DNA of 34,690 bases from Pseudomonadota bacterium (GCA_002862435.1 PKDC01000040.1:1-34690); one strand, 5' to 3'; positions 19,412-28,435 are shown, counted from the stretch's first letter. Translations and numbers: made by a program. Notes: generated by a model from the letters alone, not told the origin.

Positions 19412-21037
19412 TCAACTGCTGGTTAAGCCTAATCGATCCATTAACCGATTGGCCCACATCTTTGCGCTGTGTCGAAATTTCTCCCTTGGGATCAGCACCC
19501 TGGGAACGCGCTCACAGGCACAGATATCTTCAAGCGTCTTCTCTAACTCCGTAGACCAGTGACCGCCGAGCTCGACCCAACCGTCGAGCATCTTGCCAAC
19601 TGCATCCTCGATCACGTGGGGTGACGACCCACGCGGGAATCTCATGGACATCAACGACAGGGCTATAACACCGGTGCGCTCGATGTCGATGAGAACAATG
19701 ATCTCTTGGTTGTGTGGGTCTATCGTCACCACCATGGCAGGACGGGGCCTAGCACCAATGGTCGAGGACGCATGACCTTGTTTGAGTTGCACAAGTGTCA
19801 TCGCGAAGTGTACGTCGGGTAGTTGGTCGCGCATGTGGCGTACGGTTTCATCGAGCGCATCGAGATCACCCATTTCCACGTCTGGTGCCGCATGTAGCAA
19901 ACGGAACTCCAGCGGAGGTAGCTTGGCGGTGCCCGCGCGCTCGCCCGAGCTGACCTCGACGATGCGGGTTCGCTTGTTCTTCGGGCGTTTTGCGGCCTTA
20001 TTGCCGGGCTTCTTGCCATGATGTTTCACCTCCGCGGCCGCCTTGGCCACTATCACAGAGTTCTCGAAGGCAGATCTTCGGGCCGGGGCGTCCACGATCT
20101 GCGGGCCCCGGTAGCTGGTGCTGCCTTCTTCGCCATCATCGACGTCGAAGTCCTTCACGGTTGAAGCTTCTTCATCGCCTTCCGGTGCCGATGGACCCGG
20201 CGCAGGATCCCCGCCCCCTCCAGACAACAGAGCCGTAACCTTCGTGAAGGCCGGGTGGCTGTATTCCAGTTTGGCGAACGGCAGGCGTCTGCCGCCGACG
20301 AACTTGAGTTCCTGCACCAGCCACTGGTTGCCGTGACGCACCCCGCGAAATACCCAGTTCGAGCTCCGGATCGAGGGTGGGTCGAACAGGACGTGGCGCT
20401 GTCCTGCCGTCAGCCGCTGGACGCTGTCCCAGGAGCGCCGAGCATCTCGGTCCAGAACGATCCAGGCGAACTCCAGTGCCAATGCCTTTCCGATCACGCT
20501 CTTGGGCATCTCCCGCGTGAATTGCACCATAGCGATCTCCCGCTGCCCCGGATGCTGCGGCACGAACAACTGCTCCAGTCCGCTCGGCCGCATCAGGGCC
20601 AGGGCCAGTGTCCGGTTGTGCAGGAACAATGCCCGGACCAGCTCAATGACCGGGATCAGAACCTCGACGCCTTGCGTTCGATAACGAAACAGCCGCTGGG
20701 TTCCGGACTTTCCCTGCGGCAAAGGATAGAGCTCGAACGGGACCTCGGCCGAAGTGATGATGTCCGGGCGCCCCATATCCGGGATCACGATCTCCATGAC
20801 TTCGCCGGGCAACTCGTCGACCTTCAGCACGCCGTGCTCGAACCGAATGCCCACGCTCATGATCGGCAACATGCCGATGGGTTGCTCGAGGCGGCTTAGC
20901 TCGCCTGTCTCAGTGTTCCTATAGACCGCCAGGACATTCCACTCGTTGCGCTCGTTCCGTACCAGGCCCGCCAACCAGAATAGTTCCATCGGCGCGCTTC
21001 CCAGCTTGGCGATCGAGCGGAAGACCATGCGCCTCAT
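19412..21037 (-). CDS. tnsE: TnsE-type target-selection protein
   Basis: In Tn7, TnsE binds DNA and the sliding clamp and directs insertion into replicating, often conjugating, DNA. This protein has 541 residues, close to Tn7 TnsE (538), and is the fifth gene of the tns operon. The N-terminal half is folded (QELKFVGGRRLPFAKLEYSH at about residue 250). A low-complexity linker follows (Gly/Pro/acidic, then a Lys-rich segment KKPGNKAAKRPKNKRTR, residues about 340-360), then a C-terminal domain with DVHFAMTLVQLKQGH. The start overlaps the tnsD stop (ATGA). The assignment rests on position, length and general resemblance, so it is a little weaker than for TnsA-C. Confidence 0.82.
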   Translation of the reverse strand: MRRMVFRSIAKLGSAPMELFWLAGLVRNERNEWNVLAVYRNTETGELSRLEQPIGMLPIMSVGIRFEHGVLKVDELPGEVMEIVIPDMGRPDIITSAEVPFELYPLPQGKSGTQRLFRYRTQGVEVLIPVIELVRALFLHNRTLALALMRPSGLEQLFVPQHPGQREIAMVQFTREMPKSVIGKALALEFAWIVLDRDARRSWDSVQRLTAGQRHVLFDPPSIRSSNWVFRGVRHGNQWLVQELKFVGGRRLPFAKLEYSHPAFTKVTALLSGGGGDPAPGPSAPEGDEEASTVKDFDVDDGEEGSTSYRGPQIVDAPARRSAFENSVIVAKAAAEVKHHGKKPGNKAAKRPKNKRTRIVEVSSGERAGTAKLPPLEFRLLHAAPDVEMGDLDALDETVRHMRDQLPDVHFAMTLVQLKQGHASSTIGARPRPAMVVTIDPHNQEIIVLIDIERTGVIALSLMSMRFPRGSSPHVIEDAVGKMLDGWVELGGHWSTELEKTLEDICACERVPRVLIPREKFRHSAKMWANRLMDRLGLTSS

Positions 21038-22764
21038 GCGGCGGCCTGCCCCCGATTGAAGTGGGTGGCCAGCAGACCCTCTACCATTGAGGTGTGCCGG
21101 TCGGTGAGACCTGCCTTACGGAGGATCCGCCACACCTGAAGCGGCTCATCGGCACGATCCATGTTCAGGATCGTCCACCACGCTCGTCGGCGCTGAAACG
21201 ATTCCAGCGACTCAGCCACGTCACCCAACGCCTGCATCGATACCGGCAACTTGGTAGCCCGTTTGCAGATCCAGCCACGATTCCAGAACCGACGCTCGAC
21301 GGCCGTTGTCGTGACGCGCACCAACGGGGTCTCGGCCCGGATCAGTTCCGCGGCCTCCCGAACCTTGGTGGCCACTTGCGTGTCGATCTCGACCCAGTTC
21401 CTCCGGGGACAGCGGGCTGATCGCCTCCTGCTGGGCTCTGGCGATCTCGCGACGGCTGTAGGAGTTTTCCTGGGCGATCCGGGTGATCTGTCCGACACTG
21501 CTTTCCAGCGGGTTCTGATGCCAAACTCGGCCGCCAGCTTGAGGACCGTCTTGGGATCGATCTCCAGCCTGCGGGCGATCTCCCGCAAGGAGCAGCCGGC
21601 AGCGACCATTTCGCCCAGCACGGATCCGAGCGATGGGCCGAACGCCTGAAACCGCGGCGCTCCAACCTTGCCCGTGTCCGGATGGAAGCTGCGCGTATAG
21701 GCATACCCACATGAGCAGGTGAACACGCCGACCCAATGCGCCCGATTGCGGTGAAATCGACAGTCGGACACCACCGCCTCACCCCGGTGGCTCGCCAGCG
21801 GATTGCAGCAGGGCCATGGGCCTTCACCAAACGGCCGTCCCGCAGAGTCTCTCGACGCCAGGAAGTCACGCACCATCAGGTGTTGGAGCGGGTGGCGCGC
21901 CTTACGGTGTTTGCGAACAAATGCCGCCAGCCAGTCCCCGGTGAACCGACTGCCCGTCATCACGCCGGGCAGCATGGGCAGGCCACCGCGATAGTGGTGC
22001 CGAAACGCTTGATCGAACTGGCGTTGGTCGACTCGGCCGTTCAGCGATGCCAGACCGGTCCGTTGCACCGCACTGCTGTAGAACGCCGTCAGCGCCTGCG
22101 GCGTCACAGGAGGACCGGGATCATCGAGCAACGCCGCACTAGCCACCGCCAACCGATGGAGCGTCTCGACAATCGGTGTCGCGACGTCCTGAATCACTGC
22201 CGGTGCGCGCCAAGGGCAGGTCTGCCGATCCGCTGGCACGAAGCGGTGACGGCTACATCCAGTCAGCCGTACCGTACCAACCTGTAGCAGCTTGGCGTGT
22301 TCCGGACAGACCAGCGCGCTGGGCAACTGATGGTCCCGGCGCCAATACAGTTCGCCGTAGCGCTCGCGCATTTGCGCGAGGCAGCTTCCGCAGAACCGCA
22401 GCTGCGTGACCCTCCCCGCGCGAAACGCCGCGATTCCGAGCCGCAGCAGCACGCTGCCATCTTCGCCAACCCGCATGGCGTGGCGAACCTGCTGCCTGAC
22501 ATCCTGACTCTGGTATGCCGTGTAGTACGGATACAGTGTCATCGTGTCGATGATCCGATCCGCGGCCAGGTGGCGACCGGGTGGAATGCGCGCCGCGAGG
22601 GCGTCGATGTGTTCGGGCAGATCCGGGTTCGCGATGACGAGCCTGCGCCCAAACAGCGATTCCATGGACTGGATGAACGACGGCGCACCCATGTGCCGGT
22701 GATATCGCGCGAGTACGCTGTACAGCAGCTCCTGCGGATACACCTGCGGGAAGTAGCCCAACAT
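21034..22764 (-). CDS. tnsD: TnsD/TniQ-family target-site DNA-binding protein
   Basis: This 576-residue protein has the TniQ start (MLGYFPQVYPQELLYSVLAR) and a zinc finger formed by C125, C128 (FCGSC), C153 and H156 (CPEH). Helix-turn-helix segments follow (SLREIARRLEIDPKTVLKLA, residues about 390-410). TnsD recognises a fixed chromosomal site, the end of glmS in Tn7, and recruits TnsC. This one is about 70 residues longer than Tn7 TnsD (508). The in-frame TTG at 22770, overlapping the tnsC stop, is an alternative start. The target is unknown, since no glmS is seen next to the element. Confidence 0.9.
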   Translation of the reverse strand: MLGYFPQVYPQELLYSVLARYHRHMGAPSFIQSMESLFGRRLVIANPDLPEHIDALAARIPPGRHLAADRIIDTMTLYPYYTAYQSQDVRQQVRHAMRVGEDGSVLLRLGIAAFRAGRVTQLRFCGSCLAQMRERYGELYWRRDHQLPSALVCPEHAKLLQVGTVRLTGCSRHRFVPADRQTCPWRAPAVIQDVATPIVETLHRLAVASAALLDDPGPPVTPQALTAFYSSAVQRTGLASLNGRVDQRQFDQAFRHHYRGGLPMLPGVMTGSRFTGDWLAAFVRKHRKARHPLQHLMVRDFLASRDSAGRPFGEGPWPCCNPLASHRGEAVVSDCRFHRNRAHWVGVFTCSCGYAYTRSFHPDTGKVGAPRFQAFGPSLGSVLGEMVAAGCSLREIARRLEIDPKTVLKLAAEFGIRTRWKAVSDRSPGSPRKTPTAVARSPEPSRRRSARCPRRNWVEIDTQVATKVREAAELIRAETPLVRVTTTAVERRFWNRGWICKRATKLPVSMQALGDVAESLESFQRRRAWWTILNMDRADEPLQVWRILRKAGLTDRHTSMVEGLLATHFNRGQAAA

Positions 22765-22766
22765 CG

Positions 22767-24386
22767 TCAAGCCGCGAAATCCAGCATCGGTGGACGCACT
22801 ACGCCAGCAGCCAACAGCGCGTCGTAGGCCGCCGCACCCGCCTGCTTGCCGTTGGCGACGATCCGACGCAAATCTTCGTCGGGGAGCTCGTCAACAGGAA
22901 CCTTCTTCGGCTTCGGTGGTTTTACGACAGGCGGACTTGCCTTCAACGTCGCCGTGATCGTCTGCATCAGCGTCAGCGGGTCGCCGGACGGATTGTTGGC
23001 AACTGCCTCCGCCACCAGTGCCTTGGCAACGTCTTCGGCCACACCCATCCCTTTCAACGAGGTGAGGAGCACCGCCTCCATGGATGCCGACGCCGGTGCT
23101 GCAGCCGTCGCAGCAGGCGGTGGCGCTTCAACGCTGTCCTGCGCACGGCCACCACCGATCGCCCTGCTGAGTACCAGTCCAACGTGCTCATTCAGTGAGC
23201 GCAGGTCATCGAACTTGGCGGCCTTGACCGTGTCGTTCTCGCGCAACGCCGTGATCATCGGCGCGACCATCGCGAGTTCCTCCTTGGCCACGACCCGAAT
23301 CAACTCCGTCGTGATCTTTTCGGACTGGCCCTTGCGCATTTCACTGATCCCGACCAGTCGCATCTGCGCGAGCATGACCAGCTTGACCGCCAGATCCGCC
23401 ACCCCTTGGCTTTCGTCATAGATAGCAGCGTTCAGCTCATCCGTCAGCGTTGTGCGCGGGTTGGTCCATTGATACCCCCAGAGTTGTTCGAGAAAGCTGT
23501 TCCAAGTAGCGCCCGGATCCATCCGGTCCCACAGCATGGAGCCCAAACCCGTGTTGCGGCGTGCCTGGCTGAAGCTTCCCTGCAGAATCGGCAGGGCACT
23601 CAACGTGCCGATCGGAATCACCGGTACGCCAATGGTGTTGACCAGCCGGACCAGGAACTTCATCAGCGCCGCAGCACCAACCTTGGCACCCCGCAGATGT
23701 TGGATCTCGTCGATGACTAACACGCCCAGCGCATGCAGGTTGGCCACCTGTGCCATGTACGCAACCATCTGCTCGACGGTCGTCTTGGTCGCGTATCGTT
23801 TGACGTAATCGGTGTGGATCAGCCGATCGACCGTATGGAAGAAATCGATACACAAATTGCGAAGAGATCCCAGCGCCGGCGCTTCCAGTCGCAACCAGAC
23901 GACCTGTGTAAGGCTGAAGGGAGCATCGTGTTGGATCACCTGCGGGTACTGCGCCAGCACCTGGTTCATCGCCACTGTCTTGCCTACGCCGGGACATCCC
24001 AGCAGCGCGAAGCTGTTGGCTGTGTTCTGCACCGGCTGGGATACCGGGACCTCCAGCGATCCGGCTTCGATCCGCTCGATCCCGTTGTGCAGGTGATGCA
24101 GGTAGTCGTGAGTCAGTGGGTTGCGACCGAGGTAACCCTGTCGCAAAAGCATGCCGAACCGATCCGCCAACTCGACCTGACGGGCCAGCGGCAGGAAACA
24201 CTTGGAGAGTCTGGCGATACAGTGCTTGCGCAGGTGCGCCGGAAATCCCGGCTCCGATTCCCGGAAGATAGGCGCACTTACCAACGATTTGTACAGATCT
24301 TTCTGGCCCATGATCGGAGGCAACTGGGCAATAAAAGGGTTGTCGTCATACTCAGGCAGTGAAAACGCCACGCAGTCACTGGTCAT
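22767..24386 (-). CDS. tnsC: TnsC AAA+ transposition regulator
   Basis: This 539-residue ATPase links the target selectors TnsD and TnsE to the TnsAB transposase. Walker A is GCPGVGKT (130-137), and Walker B is LGVLVIDEIQHL (residues about 223-234), followed by a sensor region VIPIGT. The C-terminal tail after about residue 420 is Ala/Pro-rich (PPPAATAAAPASASMEAVL) and ends with a Pro/Lys segment, probably the TnsA/TnsB contact region. Tn7 TnsC is 555 residues. It overlaps tnsB by 11 bases. Confidence 0.93.
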   Translation of the reverse strand: MTSDCVAFSLPEYDDNPFIAQLPPIMGQKDLYKSLVSAPIFRESEPGFPAHLRKHCIARLSKCFLPLARQVELADRFGMLLRQGYLGRNPLTHDYLHHLHNGIERIEAGSLEVPVSQPVQNTANSFALLGCPGVGKTVAMNQVLAQYPQVIQHDAPFSLTQVVWLRLEAPALGSLRNLCIDFFHTVDRLIHTDYVKRYATKTTVEQMVAYMAQVANLHALGVLVIDEIQHLRGAKVGAAALMKFLVRLVNTIGVPVIPIGTLSALPILQGSFSQARRNTGLGSMLWDRMDPGATWNSFLEQLWGYQWTNPRTTLTDELNAAIYDESQGVADLAVKLVMLAQMRLVGISEMRKGQSEKITTELIRVVAKEELAMVAPMITALRENDTVKAAKFDDLRSLNEHVGLVLSRAIGGGRAQDSVEAPPPAATAAAPASASMEAVLLTSLKGMGVAEDVAKALVAEAVANNPSGDPLTLMQTITATLKASPPVVKPPKPKKVPVDELPDEDLRRIVANGKQAGAAAYDALLAAGVVRPPMLDFAA

Positions 24387-26577
24387 CGTCGTCCCTCAGG
24401 ATTTCGTCGATAGTCGGCAGGCTGTAGTCGGTATCGTCCGTCGGTGCTGGCCTGCCTCGAATCGGCACCACGTTGGCGCTCGGCCCAGTCGGCCCGGACA
24501 CGTCCTCGCCGAGCCTGAAAGTCTCCCTGGCACGATTGGCATCCTTTTCCTCTGCGCGGTTATCGCGGATGTTTGCGGTCCGGCTGGCCGCGCTGGCCTG
24601 GCTCGGCGGCCCACGTCGCGCCAAGGCCTTCTTGATGACCTGCTCGTTAGCGGCGTCGGTGTCCATCGACGCCAATACCGCATCTGTGCGTCCATCCGCC
24701 CGGCGATGCTTATCGCGCTGATCGACCTGGTCGATTTCCCATGCGGATAGATGCCGATCGGCGCGGCTACGGTCGGTCAACGTGCATTCCTCGAATGCCA
24801 TCTTGACCCCCGCCGGGTGCAGGTAGATCGTGTCCATGTCGCGCGGGTCGTATGACACGACCACCTTCCAACGACCATCCTGGCGGGCCTTGTCGAACCA
24901 GCGATCCTCCATCGCGCGCTTGCAGGTGTAATAGCGGCCCCTGAATGCGATTCCGGTTTCGGTAACGGACGCCTGACCCTTCGGCATCAGGCTGAACTTC
25001 ACCAGTTCCTGTGGAAAGGTCCTCAGTGCGCCAGAACGGTGGCGAATGCCCCACTCCCACAGATCGCAGGGAATGGATGGAACACCGTCGGCCCTGACGT
25101 CCCGGTCATAGTCGTAGCACTTGATCTCGTGCGAGTTGTTGTAGTGGAGGACGCAGTTGATGATGATCTCGGTGAAATCATCCAGGTTCAACACCGCGTC
25201 GAGGCGGTAGTCGGTTCCGCCCCGCTGCCGGTAGTCGACGTCGATGTAGCCCGGCGTGTACGCCTTGAACTTCGCCGGAAGCAAGCGAAAGCGACTTTCC
25301 ACGACGCCTTTCCAATCGGCGCGGTAGGAACTCGTATTCTCGACTGTGACGTTGAAGCTGTTGATCAGGGTGTCGATTTTCTCACTTTCGATCTCGCCGC
25401 GGTCGCCCAGCAGGATGCCCGGCAGGTGGTGCGCCGGCCAATCTTCAGGCTGGATGGCGATGCCGAACTGGGCGCAGTAAGCCACCTTGTCCGTCGCGGT
25501 GTTGGCCAAGGCCATCATCGCCGACACCCAGGAAGGCCCCTCCAAGCCGATGTAGATCCCGGTGATCAGGCGGCTGAAGACATCGATCACAACGTAAACG
25601 ACCGGACGACCGATGATCAGGCTCGGATCCAGCCGCGAGACCAGGTAGACATCCGAGATCGTGGCGTCGATCTGGTAGCGGCTCCCGGGCCCGATCACCT
25701 GCGCGTTCGAGGTTCCCAGCAGACCACGCATATCCTTGTCATAGCGCTTCGCTCCCATCCGCTTGCGCTTGATCTCCAGGCGAAGGTGATCCTTGTTGGA
25801 CCAGTACTGAAATTGATCGAAAGACGGAATTCCTCCCTGCGCCTCGATTTGCTCCTGCCGGATATGCACGATCCTGCCAGTCTCCGGATCGGTGCCTTTC
25901 ACCGAAAAGAACTCGGAGATCATCTTTTTGTAGGCGCCACGTAGCGTGTATTTCCCATGGACCTGACTGGCGTAGTAGCGGTCATAGGCTATAGAGAACA
26001 CCCTTCGGATATCGGGGGTCACGTTGGTGCCCACTTGCTTGCCGAATTTCCGTGGTCGACCTCGTTTCTTCTCTCCTGCCTTTCGAGTCTTACCCCGGCC
26101 ACCGGATCTTTCGTAATCCGGAAGCAGGGCGTTGGCCGTCATCCCACGTTGCCAGTAGCGTCGGAGGTACACATAGACCTGTGCCGTGGTGATTCGTTTG
26201 ATGTCGGGGTCATCGCCCTTCCTGGCCTTCTCAACAGCGTCCGAGATCAAGGCGCCGCGCCGGTCTGCACTGAAGATGTACGGCACCTCAGCCACCAGCG
26301 GCTGTATTATTTTCCAGGCACGGTCGCGCCGGCTCCTATGCGTTTGTTTCAACTTGTCTTCCATGGCAACGACCATGAAAGGGTCCTCCACAAGCGCCAC
26401 CTCTCTCGCACGGAGTCCAGCTACCAGCGGCTCGGCCGGAACCAGGTCCGGAAAGGCCCGATCCGCATCCAGCGGGTAAATGGCCAGCGTTGTTCCCTCG
26501 GCCGCCATCCACACGATTCTGACCCACTTGTTTGAACCAGGCTCTAGATCGAGAACATCTCCCACCTTCAGCATCAT
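24376..26577 (-). CDS. tnsB: TnsB transposase (DDE integrase)
   Basis: TnsB binds the transposon ends and cuts and joins the 3' strands. The protein has 733 residues (Tn7: 702). The catalytic triad is D304 (QIDAT), D392 (LLGDRGE) and E427 (GVVESRF). The spacings of 88 and 35 residues equal those of Tn7 TnsB (D273, D361, E396). Helix-turn-helix DNA-binding domains precede the core, and a C-terminal tail (residues about 650-733) is likely the TnsC-contact region. The ATGATG start overlaps the tnsA stop by 4 bases. Confidence 0.95.
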   Translation of the reverse strand: MMLKVGDVLDLEPGSNKWVRIVWMAAEGTTLAIYPLDADRAFPDLVPAEPLVAGLRAREVALVEDPFMVVAMEDKLKQTHRSRRDRAWKIIQPLVAEVPYIFSADRRGALISDAVEKARKGDDPDIKRITTAQVYVYLRRYWQRGMTANALLPDYERSGGRGKTRKAGEKKRGRPRKFGKQVGTNVTPDIRRVFSIAYDRYYASQVHGKYTLRGAYKKMISEFFSVKGTDPETGRIVHIRQEQIEAQGGIPSFDQFQYWSNKDHLRLEIKRKRMGAKRYDKDMRGLLGTSNAQVIGPGSRYQIDATISDVYLVSRLDPSLIIGRPVVYVVIDVFSRLITGIYIGLEGPSWVSAMMALANTATDKVAYCAQFGIAIQPEDWPAHHLPGILLGDRGEIESEKIDTLINSFNVTVENTSSYRADWKGVVESRFRLLPAKFKAYTPGYIDVDYRQRGGTDYRLDAVLNLDDFTEIIINCVLHYNNSHEIKCYDYDRDVRADGVPSIPCDLWEWGIRHRSGALRTFPQELVKFSLMPKGQASVTETGIAFRGRYYTCKRAMEDRWFDKARQDGRWKVVVSYDPRDMDTIYLHPAGVKMAFEECTLTDRSRADRHLSAWEIDQVDQRDKHRRADGRTDAVLASMDTDAANEQVIKKALARRGPPSQASAASRTANIRDNRAEEKDANRARETFRLGEDVSGPTGPSANVVPIRGRPAPTDDTDYSLPTIDEILRDDDDQ

Positions 26578-27431
26578 GCGCCCACCACCTGCAGCCGGGG
26601 CTGCTCCTGAGCGGAGACACGCAGCACATCAAACCGGTCTCGATCCGAAAACTCCCTGTCCAAGTCGATGACCACTCGCTTGTTGGCCGCCAGATGGCGC
26701 AGCACCTTCAGAGGCTCGCCGGCCGCGAACCGGCACGTGCCCTCCAAGTGCATGAAGAAGTCCCTGATCGAACCGCCACGGACTCGCTGGCACTGTACGA
26801 GGAACTGTTCGCACCGGTCCGTCCAATAGTCCGGATGCGGCGCAAATTCGTGTTGGAGCGAGCGCATTTCGTGCAGCCATGCCAGGTTGCGGATCCGTTG
26901 CTTCGGAAGCTCCCGGTCCGTCACCAGATACCAGGGAATCCGGTCGCGGCTCCAATAGCGACGTTCCAGTTCGAGCTTGTCGATCGTCCTCGGACCCGTC
27001 TTGTCGTCCTCAATCTCCTGGGCGGGCTTTATCGCGTAGGCGACGGATCTGGCCCGGCCATCGACTCGGATATCCACCAAGAAATCCGTCGTCATAACTA
27101 CGTCAACTCGTGTACGTGGATCGCGCGGATGCTCAATGCCCATCTTCCCGGCCAGCATGCGCGTGACTTCCCGGTCCAGCGGAAACTGTTCGCGAATATC
27201 GAACACCGAATCCGACCACTCCAACATACGAAGGAACCCCGACTCCAGATTCGACAGGCAATGGTGTTCCCGCCCTGTCTTGAATCCGAAAGTTCTCGAG
27301 GCAAGCCCCAGCGATGGGACGTCGTGAATGGTCAACCACGGCTTGTATTCCTTGCCGTTCCCGGTGCCACGCCCTTCCTTCTGATAGCGGGTGATCTTGG
27401 CTTCGTCGAAGTCGTATCTGCGCTTCGCCAT
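26574..27431 (-). CDS. tnsA: TnsA endonuclease
   Basis: TnsA cuts the 5' strands at the transposon ends, which makes transposition cut-and-paste. The 285-residue protein (Tn7: 273) has the restriction-enzyme-like active site E63 (NLESGF), D116 (TTDFLVD) and K135 (YAIKP), close to Tn7 E63, D114 and K132. The C-terminal half includes the WYLVTDRELP winged-helix region. It is a separate gene, not fused to TnsB. It is the first gene of the operon. Its ATG (27431-27429) and its Shine-Dalgarno sequence AGGTGA lie inside a perfect hairpin. Confidence 0.95.
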   Translation of the reverse strand: MAKRRYDFDEAKITRYQKEGRGTGNGKEYKPWLTIHDVPSLGLASRTFGFKTGREHHCLSNLESGFLRMLEWSDSVFDIREQFPLDREVTRMLAGKMGIEHPRDPRTRVDVVMTTDFLVDIRVDGRARSVAYAIKPAQEIEDDKTGPRTIDKLELERRYWSRDRIPWYLVTDRELPKQRIRNLAWLHEMRSLQHEFAPHPDYWTDRCEQFLVQCQRVRGGSIRDFFMHLEGTCRFAAGEPLKVLRHLAANKRVVIDLDREFSDRDRFDVLRVSAQEQPRLQVVGA

Positions 27432-27457
27432 CCGTCACCTCACGAGGTGACGGATGG
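27428..27457 (-). promoter_or_regulatory. Perfect hairpin sequestering the tnsA start
   Basis: CCATCCGTCACCT (27428-27440) and AGGTGACGGATGG (27445-27457) are perfect 13-bp arms around a 4-base loop. Because the repeat is symmetric, the tnsA mRNA would form the same stem with AGGUGA and the AUG inside it. It should strongly limit translation of any transcript that enters from upstream. Confidence 0.8.
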
Positions 27458-27534
27458 CTCCTTGGGCTGCGCCCATGACTGCCTCCATCTAACTGGAATC
27501 GAGATGTGATCCCGGGAGACTTGACACGTTTTTC

Positions 27535-27570
27535 GGAGTCAAGCAGACTCCTGACCAAGCGCCACGCTTG
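27535..27570. promoter_or_regulatory. Cluster of small inverted repeats upstream of tnsA (probable right-end region)
   Basis: GGAGTC-AAGCA-GACTCC (27535-27551) and CAAGCG-CCA-CGCTTG (27556-27570) are perfect short dyads. CTTGAC (27520-27525) faces GTCAAG (27538-27543). They sit where Tn7-type elements carry the right end and TnsB sites, which also repress the tns promoter. No clear 22-bp TnsB-site repeat was recognised. Confidence 0.4.
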
Positions 27571-27587
27571 ATTCACATGCTTTGCCC

Positions 27588-27617
27588 AAGAAAACCGCCC
27601 TGGTCGGCGGTTTTCTT
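27588..27617 (-). terminator. Rho-independent terminator
   Basis: AAGAAAACCGCC and GGCGGTTTTCTT are perfect 12-base arms with a 6-base loop. The stem has a T-rich 3' side on either strand. On the leftward strand it lies 38 bases past the HTH gene stop and would end that transcript before tnsA. Confidence 0.8.
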
Positions 27618-27654
27618 ATGCCCCGAGTTTTTCTATTGCCTGACAGGCACTAGC

Positions 27655-27939
27655 TCATTGAGCACCTCCCTCCTTGTCAGTGCAGGGCCGTGGCGAACCG
27701 GCGCCGACGCCCAGCGCGTCGATGTCGGCTACGCTGCCGATCACCCCGTCTTTCAATCCCAGACGCACAGCGATCTCATGGCACTGCCCGCGGACGCACC
27801 GCTTCCGCCCGGCAAGCACCTGGTAGACGAGTTGCTTCGAGTAGCCATGGGCGCGCGCCCATGCGCTGATCGATACACCCCGGCGGGCGAACTCCTGCCG
27901 TATCGCATCGGCCTTGGCCCCGGGTATGCTTGCATTCAT
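27655..27939 (-). CDS. Small helix-turn-helix DNA-binding protein
   Basis: The product has about 94 residues, with a clear HTH in RRGVSISAWARAHGYSKQLV and YQVLAGRKRCVRG (residues about 15-48), then a short tail. Proteins of this form occur in phages and genomic islands as small repressor-like regulators. The ATG at 27939 is chosen over the TTG at 27951; neither has a strong ribosome site. It diverges from the XRE gene across a shared palindrome and is followed by a strong terminator. It is the first gene outside the putative transposon right end. Confidence 0.75.
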   Translation of the reverse strand: MNASIPGAKADAIRQEFARRGVSISAWARAHGYSKQLVYQVLAGRKRCVRGQCHEIAVRLGLKDGVIGSVADIDALGVGAGSPRPCTDKEGGAQ

Positions 27940-27945
27940 GGCGGC

Positions 27946-27976
27946 ACTCAAAAGTTCACATTTGTAAACATTGAGT
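27946..27976. promoter_or_regulatory. Palindromic operator between divergent regulators
   Basis: GTTCACA-TT-TGTAAAC (27954-27969) is a palindrome with one mismatch, nested inside ACTCAA (27946-27951) and TTGAGT (27971-27976). It lies midway between the two regulator starts. It is probably bound by one or both of them. Confidence 0.55.
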
Positions 27977-28024
27977 TCCTTTTAGTGTATTCATCAGGCT
28001 TTGGCAAGCCGGGGAGACTGGAAC

Positions 28025-28435
28025 TTGAGCTTTGGCAGGCGTCTCAGGGAAGCTAGGGATCGACTACGCCTCACCCAGGAACAGTTCGCGGAACTGGGCG
28101 GGGTCAAGCGCGTGTCCCAGCACCTCTACGAGCAGGACGCCCGGGTACCCGACCTCAATTACCTCCTACGCCTCAAGGAACACGGTGTCGATGTGGGCCA
28201 CCTCGTCCTAGGCAATAGCGTCAGCCGTGCATCGGCAACGCCAAACTCCACAGATCTCTACGTAGCAGCGTTCCGTACCGTTGACGAGTTCGCCAGGGAC
28301 GACGCCGGCAACCCTCTTCCCTACGCCGAGCGCGAGCGATTTTTCTCTTTCCTCTGCGCGACTCTCTCGCAAACCGGAAAGCCGGAGTCGAGCACTGAGC
28401 TGAAGGAACGGCTGGTGAGGTTTATGCGTCCATGA
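28025..28435 (+). CDS. XRE-family transcriptional regulator
   Basis: The product has 136 residues: an N-terminal XRE/Cro HTH (FGRRLREARDRLRLTQEQFA, ELGGVKRVSQHLYEQ), a continued helix, and a C-terminal region (YAERERFFSFLCATLSQTG) not recognised as a known sensor. The TTG at 28025 is preferred because GGGGAG lies 8 bases upstream; a TTG at 28001 is also in frame. The stop overlaps the next gene by 4 bases, so the regulator and the membrane protein are coupled. It likely controls itself and the divergent HTH gene. Confidence 0.85.
   Translation: MSFGRRLREARDRLRLTQEQFAELGGVKRVSQHLYEQDARVPDLNYLLRLKEHGVDVGHLVLGNSVSRASATPNSTDLYVAAFRTVDEFARDDAGNPLPYAERERFFSFLCATLSQTGKPESSTELKERLVRFMRP

Noticed and set aside
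24376..27431. CRISPR-associated or Tn5053/tni-type transposon
   Set aside because: No cas genes or repeat arrays are present, and a separate TnsA plus TnsE-type protein matches the Tn7 type rather than tniABQ.
27431..27660. glmS attachment site (attTn7) next to the transposon right end
   Set aside because: No GlmS C-terminal coding sequence could be read in any frame here.
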